The position numbers were made by a program, and so were the translations under genes. A model generated the notes under the pieces. It saw only the letters and a program-made list of their open reading frames with translations. It was not told the DNA's origin and did not search any database. Below, in pieces: positions 17,344 to 26,428 of a stretch of 64,000 nucleotides of DNA. Numbering within the stretch: position 1 is the first letter of the stretch; each line of letters begins with the position of its first letter. This DNA comes from Pseudoxanthomonas sp. PXM01. Its GTDB lineage: Bacteria > Pseudomonadota > Gammaproteobacteria > Xanthomonadales > Xanthomonadaceae. The stretch is taken from contig NZ_JACVAJ010000001.1 in the NCBI RefSeq assembly GCF_014851815.1, positions 1,798,001 to 1,862,000 on the forward strand, in the 5' to 3' direction.

Positions 17344-18306
17344 TCAGCGCGCCAGCTGCACCAGGGTGGACGAGACCCAGCCCTTGTTGCCGAGTTCGTC
17401 CTCGACTTCCCACATCATGCCGTCCTTGTTGCCGGTCGGGTACAGCATCATCCCCGGATCCAGGTCGCGCACAGGCTTGCCGGTACCCTTCGGATTGGCG
17501 AACAAGCGACCCGGCTTGGTCATTTCTACCGCCTGCTGGGCGTTGGAGGCCGACGCGTTGCCGGACAGGCCGCCCAGCTCGCTCACCAGGTTGGTGTAGG
17601 CCTGCAGGTAGGCCAGCGTGATGACCTGGCCGATCTCGGTGTTGGCGTAGCCGCTGGCACCGCCGCCGCCCCAGTGGCTGCCGGTGAACAGGCTGCCGCC
17701 CGCGCCCCAGCCGATGTCGGTCTTCTTGGCGCTGCCCTCGGCCATGGCGACCTGCTCGGACGAACGCACATCGGTGACCGTCAGCACCACGTCGGCGGTC
17801 TTTTTCTTGAAGTCCAGTCCACCGACCATGCGACCGACATTGCCGCCCACCAGTCCGCCCAGCAGGCCGCTGATGGCGTTGCCGCCGGCGTTGCTGTTCT
17901 GCGAGATCAGATCGGGCACCAGCACGTAGTCGGCGGCGCGGATCTGGCCCTTGCCGATGTTGGAGCGGTTGCGCAGTTCGCCGCTGGCGGCCAGATCGCG
18001 CTCGGCCATCGCCGCACCCATGCCCACGCCACGGTCGACCAGCGTGAAGCAGCGCGACTTGTTCACGAACACCTTGATCAGCTTCGACGGTGCGGGCAGC
18101 TGCTGGCCGCTCCACCAGTTCACGCCATCCTCCGGCTCGATCACCGAGATGCTGCCCAGCGGCTTGCTGCAGGTCGGGATTTCCGCGGTCTGCTGCTTGC
18201 GCTGGTCCTGCGCACTCTGGCGCTGCGCCCACACGGGCGCCGTTGCTGCGGTCGCCATCAGCAGGCAGGCCGTCATCGTTACCGTCTTGCCAATTCCCCT
18301 GTTCAC
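17344..18306 (-). CDS. CsgG/HfaB family curli-type secretion or assembly protein
   Basis: A 320-residue exported protein with the CsgG/HfaB-type pattern: signal peptide MTACLLMATAATAPVWAQ inside the first 35 residues, SKLIKVFVNKSRCFTLVDRG, MAERDLAASGELR, IRAADYVLVPDLISQNSNAG, and the glycine-rich GGLVGGNVGRMVGGLDFKKK. A C-terminal segment (GKPVRDLDPGMMLYPTGNKDG plus WEVEDELGNKGWVSSTLVQL) looks like an SH3-type domain. The GTG start at 18306 has a perfect AAGGAG eight bases upstream, better than any ATG. No lipobox Cys and no csg genes are near, so curli export is not implied; holdfast or surface-protein assembly is only a possibility. Confidence 0.75.
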   Translation of the reverse strand: MNRGIGKTVTMTACLLMATAATAPVWAQRQSAQDQRKQQTAEIPTCSKPLGSISVIEPEDGVNWWSGQQLPAPSKLIKVFVNKSRCFTLVDRGVGMGAAMAERDLAASGELRNRSNIGKGQIRAADYVLVPDLISQNSNAGGNAISGLLGGLVGGNVGRMVGGLDFKKKTADVVLTVTDVRSSEQVAMAEGSAKKTDIGWGAGGSLFTGSHWGGGGASGYANTEIGQVITLAYLQAYTNLVSELGGLSGNASASNAQQAVEMTKPGRLFANPKGTGKPVRDLDPGMMLYPTGNKDGMMWEVEDELGNKGWVSSTLVQLAR

Positions 18307-18495
18307 TGGTGCATCTCCTTGAGAATGATGGTGCCCGCACCCCGCGGACCTTCCGTTGCGGGCGCGATCTGCGCTTGTGCGCCGCATCGCCCCGTTGACG
18401 ATCATAGGCGAAGAATGCGGCATCGTTTGTTGTACACGGAAAGAGTGACAGTCGAAGGCCATCCGGGAGCGGCCTGACCCACGGATGCGGCGATA

Positions 18496-19389
18496 ATGCC
18501 GACCCCTTCCGTGAGATCAGCCGTGCCGTACCTGCTCTCCAGCGTCGTCTGCAGCGTGCTCGTCTCGGTCCTGCTCAAGCTCATGCAGCGCCGCGGCATC
18601 GACACCGCCCAGGGCATCGCCTGGAATTACCTGGCGGCCTCGCTGCTGTGCTTCACGTTGCTGGATCCCCCGTTGTCGGCACTGGCCGCACCGCACGCGC
18701 CCTGGCCCGCGCTCGCCCTGCTGGCGGTGCTGCTGCCCGGCATCTTCCTGGCGCTGTCGGCCTCGGTGCGCGCAGCCGGCATCGTGCGGACCGACATCGC
18801 GCAGCGCATGTCGCTGGTGCTGTCGCTGCTGGCGGCGTTCCTTTGGTTCGGCGAACAGGCCGATGCGCAGCGCCTGGCCGGGCTTGCGCTGGGCCTGCTG
18901 GCGATCGTGCTGCTGGTGCTGCGGCCGCGCGCTGCGTCGGGCGAAGCCGAAGGCGGCTGGAGCGGTTGGGCGCTGCCCCTGCTGGTCCTGGTCGGCTACG
19001 CCAGCGTGGACGTGCTGCTCAAGCACATCGCGGCGGCCGGGACACCGTTCGCCGCCTCGCTGCAGGTCGCCTTCGTTGCCGCCTTCGTGGTGATGATGGG
19101 CGTGCAGGTCGTGCGGAGCGTGCGCGGCGGTCCGTCGCTGACATTGCCCGCACTCGGGAGCGGCCTGCTGCTGGGCGCGCTGAACTTCGGCAACATCCTG
19201 TTCTACGTAAAAGCGCACCGCGCGCTGCCGGACAACCCGGCGGTGGTGTTCTCCACCATGAACATCGGTGTGGTCGTGCTGGGCACGCTGGCCGGCATGC
19301 TGCTGTTCCGCGAACGACTGAATCGCATCAACCTGTTGGCGATTCCGCTGGCGATCTTCGCCATCGCAGTGATCGCCGCGGGGTTGTAG
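18496..19389 (+). CDS. DMT-superfamily (EamA-like) inner-membrane transporter
   Basis: A 297-residue protein with ten hydrophobic segments in two repeats of five, as in the drug/metabolite transporter superfamily (EamA domains). It has ENPs such as LSLLAAFLWFGEQADAQRL at the end of the first repeat and GTLAGMLLFRERLNRINLLA at the end of the second. Substrate is unknown; an efflux role is usual. The ATG at 18496 overlaps a -10-like GATAAT, so GTG at 18511 or 18523, just before the first membrane segment, may be the real start. Confidence 0.83.
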   Translation: MPTPSVRSAVPYLLSSVVCSVLVSVLLKLMQRRGIDTAQGIAWNYLAASLLCFTLLDPPLSALAAPHAPWPALALLAVLLPGIFLALSASVRAAGIVRTDIAQRMSLVLSLLAAFLWFGEQADAQRLAGLALGLLAIVLLVLRPRAASGEAEGGWSGWALPLLVLVGYASVDVLLKHIAAAGTPFAASLQVAFVAAFVVMMGVQVVRSVRGGPSLTLPALGSGLLLGALNFGNILFYVKAHRALPDNPAVVFSTMNIGVVVLGTLAGMLLFRERLNRINLLAIPLAIFAIAVIAAGL

Positions 19390-19400
19390 GCGTCGGAAAC

Positions 19401-19429
19401 AAAAAAGGCCGGCAATGCCGGCCTTTTTC
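19401..19429. terminator. Bidirectional terminator between DMT transporter and dacC
   Basis: A perfect stem, AAAAAGGCCGGC with GCCGGCCTTTTT around an AAT loop, flanked by A and T tracts on both sides. It lies between two convergent genes and can stop both. Confidence 0.9.
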
Positions 19430-19449
19430 TCATGCGGTGACGCGCCGGA

Positions 19450-20649
19450 TCACTCCGACTCCCACCACATCCAGAACGCATCCCACAGGCGCTTGAAGAA
19501 GCCGGCTTCTTCGATCGGCGTGATCGCCACCAGCGGCGACTCCGCGACCACCTTGCCGTCCAGCGTGACCTTCACCGTGCCGATGGCCTGGCCGGCGGTG
19601 ATCGGGGCGACCAGCGTCTTCGGCACGTCCATCGTCGGCTTCAGCGCGTCGTAGCGGCCGCGCGGCACGCTGACCAGCATCGGCTGCGCCACGCCCAGCT
19701 GCACTTCCTTGGCCTGACCCTTCCACACGCGCTGCGTGGCGATGGCCTTGCCCGGCTCGTACAGGCGATGCGTTTCGTAGAAGCGGAAGCCCCAGTTCAA
19801 CAGCGCCAGGCTGTCGTCGGCGCGCTGCTTCTCGGAGGTCGAGCCCATCACCACCGCGACCAGGCGCTGGTCGCCGCGCTTGGCCGAACTCATCAGGCAG
19901 TAGCCGGCACCGGAATGGTGGCCCGTCTTGATGCCGTCGACGCTCGCATCGCGCCACAGCAGCAGGTTGCGGTTCGGCTGGGTGATGGTGCCGACCGTGA
20001 ATTCCTTGATCTTGTTGAACGCGTACTGCTCGGGATAGTCGCGGATGAACGAACGACCCAGCAGGGCCAGGTCGTACGCCGTCGAGTAGTGCTCCGGCGC
20101 GGACAGGCCATGCGCGTTGACGAAGTGCGAGCCCTTCATGCCGATCTGCGCGGCGTAGTTGTTCATCAGCGACGCGAACGCTTCCTGGCTGCCGGCGGCG
20201 TGCTCGGCCAGCGCGATGGCGGCGTCGTTGCCCGACTGCACGGCCATGCCCTTTTCCATGTCCAGCAGCGGCGCGGTCTTGTTGACGGCGAAGCCGCTGT
20301 AGCTGCCGTCGGTGCCGGCGCCACCCTCGCGCCAGGCGCGCTCGCTCATCATCACCTGGTCGTCGGGCTTGATCTTGCCGTTCTTCTGCTCGGCCGCCAG
20401 CACGTACGAAGTCATGACCTTGGTGATGCTGGCCGGCTCGACGCGCTCGTTGTAGTTCTCGCCCGCCAGGACCTGGCCGGTGATGTAGTCGACCAGCACC
20501 CACGCGGTGGCGGTGGGCTTGGGCGGCGGCGGGATCTCGACGGCCGCGGCGGCAGGCGCGGCGGGCGCCGGGGTCGGCGCGGGCGTCTGGGCAATGGCCA
20601 GGCCCATGGCGGTGGTCGCGAGCGCGGCGAGGGCGAAACGGAACTTCAT
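19450..20649 (-). CDS. dacC: D-alanyl-D-alanine carboxypeptidase (PBP5/6 type)
   Basis: A 399-residue penicillin-binding protein that trims the terminal D-Ala from peptidoglycan pentapeptides on the periplasmic side of the inner membrane. A signal peptide (AALATTAMGLAIA) and a Pro/Ala linker precede the peptidase S11 domain with SITK (about residue 75), SGN, and KTGHHSGAG. The C-terminal PBP5-type domain ends in an amphipathic anchor rich in Trp, KRLWDAFWMWWESE. It is at the end of the elongation block, following rlpA as in E. coli. A TACAAT hexamer at 20704-20699 could be its own -10. Confidence 0.93.
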   Translation of the reverse strand: MKFRFALAALATTAMGLAIAQTPAPTPAPAAPAAAAVEIPPPPKPTATAWVLVDYITGQVLAGENYNERVEPASITKVMTSYVLAAEQKNGKIKPDDQVMMSERAWREGGAGTDGSYSGFAVNKTAPLLDMEKGMAVQSGNDAAIALAEHAAGSQEAFASLMNNYAAQIGMKGSHFVNAHGLSAPEHYSTAYDLALLGRSFIRDYPEQYAFNKIKEFTVGTITQPNRNLLLWRDASVDGIKTGHHSGAGYCLMSSAKRGDQRLVAVVMGSTSEKQRADDSLALLNWGFRFYETHRLYEPGKAIATQRVWKGQAKEVQLGVAQPMLVSVPRGRYDALKPTMDVPKTLVAPITAGQAIGTVKVTLDGKVVAESPLVAITPIEEAGFFKRLWDAFWMWWESE

Positions 20650-20698
20650 CGGCGGAAAACTCCTGGCAAGGCCGTGGGCCTGACGGTTCAAGGCGAAT

Positions 20699-20704
20699 AT
20701 TGTA
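20699..20704 (-). promoter_or_regulatory. Possible -10 element upstream of dacC
   Basis: TACAAT on the minus strand, 50 bp before the dacC start and after a T-rich stretch (TTTTTTT about 20735-20745) that follows the rlpA stop. No good -35 box is seen. It may give dacC a promoter separate from the upstream rlpA. Confidence 0.3.
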
Positions 20705-20766
20705 GGGAGGCCGACCGCGGGTTGGGTTGGAAAGACGTAAAAAAACCGACGGACCGGTGCGCGCCG

Positions 20767-21933
20767 CTACTCGCGGACGATCTGCGGGCGACCGAAGCCC
20801 AGGCTGGCGATCCTGCCTGCCAGCGCCTCTGCCGATGCGGCATCCGCCGCGCCGACGCGCAGGCGCCACAGGGGGCGATCCGCACCGGGCACATCGCTGA
20901 GCCGCGCATCGGCGATGCCGGCGGCGGTCAGACGCGCCAGGGCGCGGTCGGCATTGTCGCGGCTGGAGAAACTGGCGACCTGCAGCTGCAGGGCAGGCGG
21001 CAGCGTGGCCACAGACGCCACGACGGCCGCCTGCGGCGAAGCAGGTGTCGCGGACGGCGCCGCCACTGAAGGCACCGCAGGCGCACCGGGCTTGCCTGAT
21101 GCCACGCGCACGCCGTTGGCCTTCATCCATGCCTCGAAACCGGCGGCACTGGGCGCATCCCCGGGCTTGGCAGGGACGTGGTAACGCGCGGCGTCCTTCG
21201 GCAACTGGCCGACCAATTGGTCCATCGCCGATGACGAAGGCGCGGGCGCGGGCGCGGCGGCGAGCGTGCTGCCATCCGGCGTCAGCGCGCGCACTTCCAC
21301 GCGACCGGTGCCGCGCTGGGTGATGCCCAGACGGACTGCGGCGGCGTAGCTGAGGTCGATCACGCGGCCTTCGTGGAACGGACCGCGATCATTCACCCGC
21401 ACGACCACGGACTGCCCGTTGTCCAGGTTGGTGACCCGCGCGAAGCTCGGCAGTGGCAGCGATTTGTGCGCGGCGCTGTAGGCGTACATGTCGTACACCT
21501 CCTGGTTGGAGGTGCGGCGGCCATGGAACTTGTTACCATAGTAGGAAGCTGTGCCCTGCTCCACGTAGCCGTCGACGCGGTCGAGCACCTTGTACTGCTT
21601 GCCCAGCACCGAATACGGCGACTTGTTGCCCACGCGCGAGCGCGCTTCGGCGGTAACGACGGGTTCGCGGATGCAGTCCAGGTCGGGCACGTGGTCCGGG
21701 GTGGTGTCGGAGACGCCCGGCTTGTAGAGGCCGCCGGCGGTGTAGTCGCCGCGCGTGGACAGGTCTTCCTGCGCGGGTGCGTAACGCGAGCAGTCCTTGC
21801 CGGCGATGCCGGGCAAAGGCGTTGCCGGCGACGGACGGGTGATGCCCCCGGTCGATGGCGACGGCGACTTCTTCGGCGCCGTGCTGCACGCGGCCAGGGC
21901 CACCGCCAGTAGCGGCAGGACCAGCCACTTCAT
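20767..21933 (-). CDS. rlpA: Septal-ring lytic transglycosylase RlpA family lipoprotein with SPOR domain
   Basis: A 388-residue outer-membrane lipoprotein that cleaves denuded peptidoglycan strands near the division site. Lipobox LAAC follows MKWLVLPLLAVALA. The double-psi beta-barrel carries the RlpA signature GTASYYGNKFHGRRTSN and VVRVNDRGPFHEGRVIDLSY (residues about 130-200). A Pro/Ala linker leads to a C-terminal SPOR domain (LQLQVASFSSRDNADRALAR), which binds naked glycan strands. Its ATG overlaps the mltB stop as ATGA, so the two are coupled. Confidence 0.92.
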   Translation of the reverse strand: MKWLVLPLLAVALAACSTAPKKSPSPSTGGITRPSPATPLPGIAGKDCSRYAPAQEDLSTRGDYTAGGLYKPGVSDTTPDHVPDLDCIREPVVTAEARSRVGNKSPYSVLGKQYKVLDRVDGYVEQGTASYYGNKFHGRRTSNQEVYDMYAYSAAHKSLPLPSFARVTNLDNGQSVVVRVNDRGPFHEGRVIDLSYAAAVRLGITQRGTGRVEVRALTPDGSTLAAAPAPAPSSSAMDQLVGQLPKDAARYHVPAKPGDAPSAAGFEAWMKANGVRVASGKPGAPAVPSVAAPSATPASPQAAVVASVATLPPALQLQVASFSSRDNADRALARLTAAGIADARLSDVPGADRPLWRLRVGAADAASAEALAGRIASLGFGRPQIVRE

Positions 21934-23069
21934 GCCGGCGGGATCTCGCGGCCCGCGATGGCCTGCGACAGCTGGTGCACCGCCATCGCGTACATCTTGG
22001 AATTGTTGTAACGGGTGATTGCGTAGTAGTTCTGGAAGCCCAGCCAGTACTGCTTGCCGTCGGCGCCATCCAGCTGCACCAGCGTCGCCGTCGCATCGGG
22101 CGCCACCGGCTCGAGCGGCCGGTAGCCTTTCTCGGCCAGCTGCGCCAGCGTGTAGTCCGGCGTCCACGTTTCCGGATTGAACTCGGCGAAACCGTCCTGC
22201 AGCTGCGCGCGTGCGACCACCGCACCGCCCGGGACCCAGCCGCCGCGCTCGCCGCCCTTCTTGCGGAAGTAGTTGGCGATCGACGCAAAGATGTCGGGAT
22301 ACGTGGTGAACAGGTCGCGGCGGCCGTCGCCGTTGCCGTCCACCGCGAATTCGCGGTAGCTGGACGGCATGAACTGGCCCAGCCCCATCGCACCGGCGTA
22401 GCTGCCGGTCAGCGAGGCGATGTCCAGGTTCTCCTCGCGGCCCAGTGCGAACAACTGCGCCAGCTCGTCGCGGAAGAACTGCTCGCGGCGGTGTTCATAG
22501 GCGGCGCGTTCGGGATTGCCGGTGCGCGGATAGCGGAACGCCAGCGTGTACAGCGCATCCAGCACCTTGTGCCGGCCGGTGAAGCCGCCGTAGTTGGTTT
22601 CCACACCGATGATCGAGACGATCACCTCGGCGGGCACGCCGTACTGCTGCTCGACGCGGGTCAGTTCGTCGCGATGCGCGGCGATGAACTTGCGGCCGCC
22701 ATCGATGCGCGTCTGGGTGAGGAACCCGACGCGGTACTCGCTCCACGGCTTCACGCGTTCCGCGGGGCGCGACATCGCCGCGACCACGCTGTCGAGGAAC
22801 TGCGCCTTAGCCAGCGTCGCCTCGATCTCGGCCGGTGCGATGCCGTACTTCGCCGCGGTGTCCTTCACGAACTGCGCGCGCGCAGTAGGGAAGTCGACCG
22901 GCTTCAGCGCTTCCGGCGGCACGTCGGCGACGCGTTCGACCGAGGTTTCGGCGGGCGTCGTCGATGCAGGTGTGGAAGGCGTCGCCGAAGCAGCCGGCGG
23001 CGGCGGTTGCGGTGTGGCACAGGACGCAAGGCCCAGCACCAGCAGACAGGAAAGTGCGTTTCGCATCAT
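21930..23069 (-). CDS. mltB: Lytic murein transglycosylase B
   Basis: A 379-residue outer-membrane lipoprotein with lipobox LASC. The MltB-type (SLT_2) domain shows GVPAEVIVSIIGVETNYGGF with the catalytic Glu, then SLTGSYAGAMGLGQFMPSSY and NYFRKKGGERGGW. It cuts the MurNAc-GlcNAc bond to give 1,6-anhydro-muropeptides. The start may be 23069 or 23066. It sits between rodA and rlpA, so remodelling enzymes travel with the elongasome genes. Confidence 0.94.
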   Translation of the reverse strand: MMRNALSCLLVLGLASCATPQPPPPAASATPSTPASTTPAETSVERVADVPPEALKPVDFPTARAQFVKDTAAKYGIAPAEIEATLAKAQFLDSVVAAMSRPAERVKPWSEYRVGFLTQTRIDGGRKFIAAHRDELTRVEQQYGVPAEVIVSIIGVETNYGGFTGRHKVLDALYTLAFRYPRTGNPERAAYEHRREQFFRDELAQLFALGREENLDIASLTGSYAGAMGLGQFMPSSYREFAVDGNGDGRRDLFTTYPDIFASIANYFRKKGGERGGWVPGGAVVARAQLQDGFAEFNPETWTPDYTLAQLAEKGYRPLEPVAPDATATLVQLDGADGKQYWLGFQNYYAITRYNNSKMYAMAVHQLSQAIAGREIPPA

Positions 23070-23141
23070 CGGCGCGAGGGTAGCACGCACCTTTCGCGGC
23101 AGGGTGAACAGCTCACGCGATGCAGACGTGAGGCGACGGAC

Positions 23142-24278
23142 TCAGTAGCCATGCACCGGCCGGTGCGCGCGCACCGCCATCACCAGCCCCAGTCCCGCGA
23201 GCAGCGATACCGCCGACGTGCCCCCGTAGCTCAGCAGCGGCATCGGCACGCCGACCACCGGCAGCAGGCCCGACACCATGCCGCCGTTGACGATGACGTA
23301 GACGAACAGCGCCATGCCCAGCGTGCCGGCGATCAGCCGCGAATAGGTGTCGCGCGCATCCATCGCGATCCACAGGCAGCGACCGACGACGAACAGATAG
23401 AGCAGCAGCACCACCATCACGCCCACCCAGCCGAATTCTTCCGACAGCACCGAGAAGATGAAGTCGGTGGTGTGCTCGGGCAGGTAGTCCAGGTGCGATT
23501 GCGAGCCCTCGCCCCACCCCTTGCCGCTCCAGCCGCCGCCGCCGATGGCGATCTTCGACTGCAGGATGTTCCAGCCCGCACCGAGCGGGTCGTTCTCCGG
23601 GTCGCGGAAGGTCAGGATGCGGTTCTGCTGATACTCGCGCAGGAACGAGAACCACGAGATCGGTGCGAACATCACCAGGCCCACCGCCGTGCCGCCGACC
23701 ACACCGGCGGTGATGAACCACCACCAAGACAGGCCGGCGAGATACAGGCCGAACACGCCGCTCGCCGCGACCAGCATGGCCGTGCCGAAGTCCGGCTGCA
23801 GCAGGATCAGGCCGGTCGGCAGCCCGATCAGCAACGCCGACACGATCGTGGTGCGCCAGCCCGGCGGCAAGGGTTCGCGGTGCAGGTACCACGCCAGCAT
23901 CATCGGCAGCGCGATCTTCAGCAGTTCCGAAGGCTGCAGGTAGAAGAACTTCAGGTCGATCCAGTGCGCACCGTGCTTGCCGGTGCCGATGAACAGCACG
24001 AGCACCAGGGGCACCAGCGCCACGGCGAAGACACCCGGCGTCCATGCGCGCAACCGCACCGGCGTCACCCGCGACAGCGCCCACATCGCCACTAGGCCGA
24101 CGCAGAAGCGCACGCCCTGCGCCAGCACCAGGCGATCGCCCAGCGCCTCGCCACCGGCGCTATACAGCACCGCCAGGCCGATCCCCATCAGCGCCAGCAA
24201 CGCGCCCAGCAGCAGCCAGTCCACCGTGCGCAACAGGTGGCGCAGCAGGTCGAAGCCCCAGCGCAGCAGGTCGGTCAT
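23142..24278 (-). CDS. rodA: Rod-shape-determining protein RodA (SEDS glycosyltransferase)
   Basis: A 378-residue SEDS-family inner-membrane protein with about ten hydrophobic segments. It polymerises lipid II into glycan strands during elongation, together with PBP2. The SEDS blocks KFFYLQPSELLKIALPMMLA, LQPDFGTAMLV, the WGEGSQSHLDYLPEHTTDFI loop with the conserved Asp, and GVPMPLLSYGGTSAVSLLAG are present. Start overlaps the mrdA stop as ATGA, so it is coupled to its PBP2 partner. Confidence 0.96.
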   Translation of the reverse strand: MTDLLRWGFDLLRHLLRTVDWLLLGALLALMGIGLAVLYSAGGEALGDRLVLAQGVRFCVGLVAMWALSRVTPVRLRAWTPGVFAVALVPLVLVLFIGTGKHGAHWIDLKFFYLQPSELLKIALPMMLAWYLHREPLPPGWRTTIVSALLIGLPTGLILLQPDFGTAMLVAASGVFGLYLAGLSWWWFITAGVVGGTAVGLVMFAPISWFSFLREYQQNRILTFRDPENDPLGAGWNILQSKIAIGGGGWSGKGWGEGSQSHLDYLPEHTTDFIFSVLSEEFGWVGVMVVLLLYLFVVGRCLWIAMDARDTYSRLIAGTLGMALFVYVIVNGGMVSGLLPVVGVPMPLLSYGGTSAVSLLAGLGLVMAVRAHRPVHGY

Positions 24279-26425
24279 GCCGGTGCCCCCGGTGCGCGCT
24301 TAAGCCCCTCTCCCGCCGGGAGAGGGGTTGGGGAGAGGGTCTGGAAAGGCGCGATGGCCGGCAAAGAAGAAGAGCGCGGCGCGAGCGCGGCCGAGTTGTT
24401 GGAACTCGTACCCACACGACCTTCGTTGCCCCTCACCCCAACCCCTCTCCCGGGGGGAGAGGGGCTCGTGCCCTGGCTCGGATTCGCGCCCTGCGTCGGA
24501 TTCGCCTGCGGCACCGTCGTCGGCGCAGCAGGCGTCGGCGTCACACCCGCGGGCGCGGCAGGCGCGGCTTCCTCGCCTTCCTTCTCCGGCATCTTGCCCA
24601 GCAGGTAGGCATCGAAGATCTTGCGCGCCATCGGGCCGGCGGTGCTGCCGCCGTAACCGCCGCCTTCCACGGCGATGGCGATCGCGATGGTCGGGTTGTC
24701 GGCCGGCGCGAAGCCGACGAACAGCGAGCGGTGGCGCAGGTGCATCGGCAGGCTGCGCGGGTCGACCGCGGCCGTGCCGCGACGACTGATCACCTGCGCG
24801 GTGCCGGTCTTGCCCGCCATCAGGTACGGCGCACCCAGCGCGGTACGCCAGCCGGTACCGCCGGGCTGCATGGTGTCCTGCATGCCGAGCCGTACCACCT
24901 CCACGTTCGCCGGATTGGGGCTGATCGCGATCGGTGCGGGCTGCGGCATCGGTTCCCACGGGCGGTCGAAACCGACACGCGCTTCGCTGACCAGGTGCGG
25001 GCGCCGCATCTGCCCGTTGGCGATGCCGGCCGTGGCGCGCACCAGCTGCAATGGGGTGACCTTCCAGTCGCCCTGGCCGATGGCGACGTTGACGGTGTCG
25101 CCGGGATACCAGCGCTCCTTGCGCGCCTTCAGCTTGGCCGCCGGCGACGGCAGGATGCCGCCGATCTCGCCGCGCAGGTCCACGCCGGTCGGCTGGCCGA
25201 AGCCGTAATGCTCCATGTAGTCGTCGAACTGCGCGATGCCCAGGTCCAGCGCGAGCCGGTAGTAGTACGTGTTCACCGACTGCGAGATCGACTTGCGCAG
25301 GTTGGTCACGCCATGGCCGCGCCGGCTGGCGTCGCCCCAGCCGCGGCTGGTGCCCGGCAGATAGAACATGCCGGTGGAGACGACCGAGTCTTCCGGCTTA
25401 CGCTTGCCGCTGTCCAGTCCGGCCAGCGCGATCAGCGGCTTCAGCGTCGAACCCGGCGCCACGCCGCCCAGCACGAGGCGATTGAACTGCGGTCGCGACG
25501 GATTGTCGTTGAGCAGCTTGAAGTCCTTGCTCGAGATGCCGTTGACGAACAGGTTGGGGTCGTAGCTCGGCAGGCTGACCATCGCCAGGATTTCGCCGGT
25601 GCGCGGATCGACGGCGATCGCCGAGCCTTCCAGCTCGCCGAAGGAATCGACGATGGCCTGCTGCAGCTTGGCGTCCACGCTCAGCCGCAGATCCGTGCCC
25701 GCCTGCGCTGGCACGCGACCGACCACGCGCAGCGCGCGGCCTTCCACGTTGGTCTCGACCTTCTCGTAGCCGATCTTCCCGCGCAGTTGTTCGTCGTAGT
25801 AGCGCTCCAAGCCGGTCTTGCCGATGTGGGTCAGCGCCGAGTTGATCTCGCCCAGCGTTTCCAGGTCCTTCTCGTCCACGCGGCCGACGTAGCCGACGAT
25901 GTGCGCGAACAGTTCGCCGTACGGATAGCGGCGGGTGAGGTACGGCACCAGCTCCACGCCGGGATAGCGCCAGCGGTCGACCGCGAAACGCGCCATCTCC
26001 TCCTCGCTGACGCGCAGCTTCAGCGTGATCGGGCGGAAGCCGCGCGTGGCCTTTCGCGTGGCCTCGAAGCGTTCGATGTCCTCGGGCGAGAGGTCGATGA
26101 TCTTCGCCAGGTCGGCGACCAGCTTCACCGGTTCCTTGACCTTGTCGGGGGTCACGTCGAGGCGGAACGCAGGGACGTTCTCCGCCAGCAGCAGGCCGTT
26201 GCGGTCGTAGATGGTGCCGCGGCCGGGCACGACCGGCCGCGGGCGGATGCGGTTGGCTTCCGAACGCGTGGCGTAGTCGGCATGGTCGATGACCTGCAGC
26301 TTGAAGTACCAGGCGCCCAGGCCCAGCAGGCAGAGCGCCACCACGACGAAGCCGGTCACCGCGCGGCGGCGGAACTGATCGGCTTCGGCATGCGGATTCT
26401 TGCCGCGCCGGCGGTGTCCGATCAT
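24275..26425 (-). CDS. mrdA: Penicillin-binding protein 2 (peptidoglycan D,D-transpeptidase MrdA)
   Basis: A 716-residue class B PBP, the transpeptidase of the elongasome at the inner membrane. A single membrane anchor (TGFVVVALCLLGLGAWYFKL, about residues 28-48) precedes the dimerisation domain and the transpeptidase domain with GSTLKPLIAL (SxxK), QSVNTYYY (SxN) and MAGKTGTAQV (KTG). The family normally ends near residue 630; this one carries an extra 85-residue low-complexity tail. Residues about 650-707 are encoded by a paired inverted repeat and read PSPPGRGVGVRGNEG and LSPTPLPAGEG. The tail is likely disordered. Confidence 0.95.
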   Translation of the reverse strand: MIGHRRRGKNPHAEADQFRRRAVTGFVVVALCLLGLGAWYFKLQVIDHADYATRSEANRIRPRPVVPGRGTIYDRNGLLLAENVPAFRLDVTPDKVKEPVKLVADLAKIIDLSPEDIERFEATRKATRGFRPITLKLRVSEEEMARFAVDRWRYPGVELVPYLTRRYPYGELFAHIVGYVGRVDEKDLETLGEINSALTHIGKTGLERYYDEQLRGKIGYEKVETNVEGRALRVVGRVPAQAGTDLRLSVDAKLQQAIVDSFGELEGSAIAVDPRTGEILAMVSLPSYDPNLFVNGISSKDFKLLNDNPSRPQFNRLVLGGVAPGSTLKPLIALAGLDSGKRKPEDSVVSTGMFYLPGTSRGWGDASRRGHGVTNLRKSISQSVNTYYYRLALDLGIAQFDDYMEHYGFGQPTGVDLRGEIGGILPSPAAKLKARKERWYPGDTVNVAIGQGDWKVTPLQLVRATAGIANGQMRRPHLVSEARVGFDRPWEPMPQPAPIAISPNPANVEVVRLGMQDTMQPGGTGWRTALGAPYLMAGKTGTAQVISRRGTAAVDPRSLPMHLRHRSLFVGFAPADNPTIAIAIAVEGGGYGGSTAGPMARKIFDAYLLGKMPEKEGEEAAPAAPAGVTPTPAAPTTVPQANPTQGANPSQGTSPSPPGRGVGVRGNEGRVGTSSNNSAALAPRSSSLPAIAPFQTLSPTPLPAGEGLKRAPGAPA
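24305..24464. repeat. Paired inverted repeat inside the 3' end of mrdA
   Basis: Two inverted copies of a CCCCTCTCCCGCCGGGAGAG-type element (continuing GGGTTGGGGTGAGGG) lie at 24305-24341 and 24429-24464, with about 87 bp of unrelated sequence between. Each copy is itself a hairpin (CCCCTCTCCC with GGGAGAGGGG). The same pair occurs inside mreC at 26960-27118. Both are read in frame as Pro/Gly-rich peptide. Confidence 0.85.
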
Positions 26426-26428
26426 CGC

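Noticed and set aside
18496-18498. ATG as firm start of the DMT gene
   Set aside because: It overlaps a GATAAT hexamer that looks like a -10 element. I kept the longer form in the coordinates but treat the start as uncertain.
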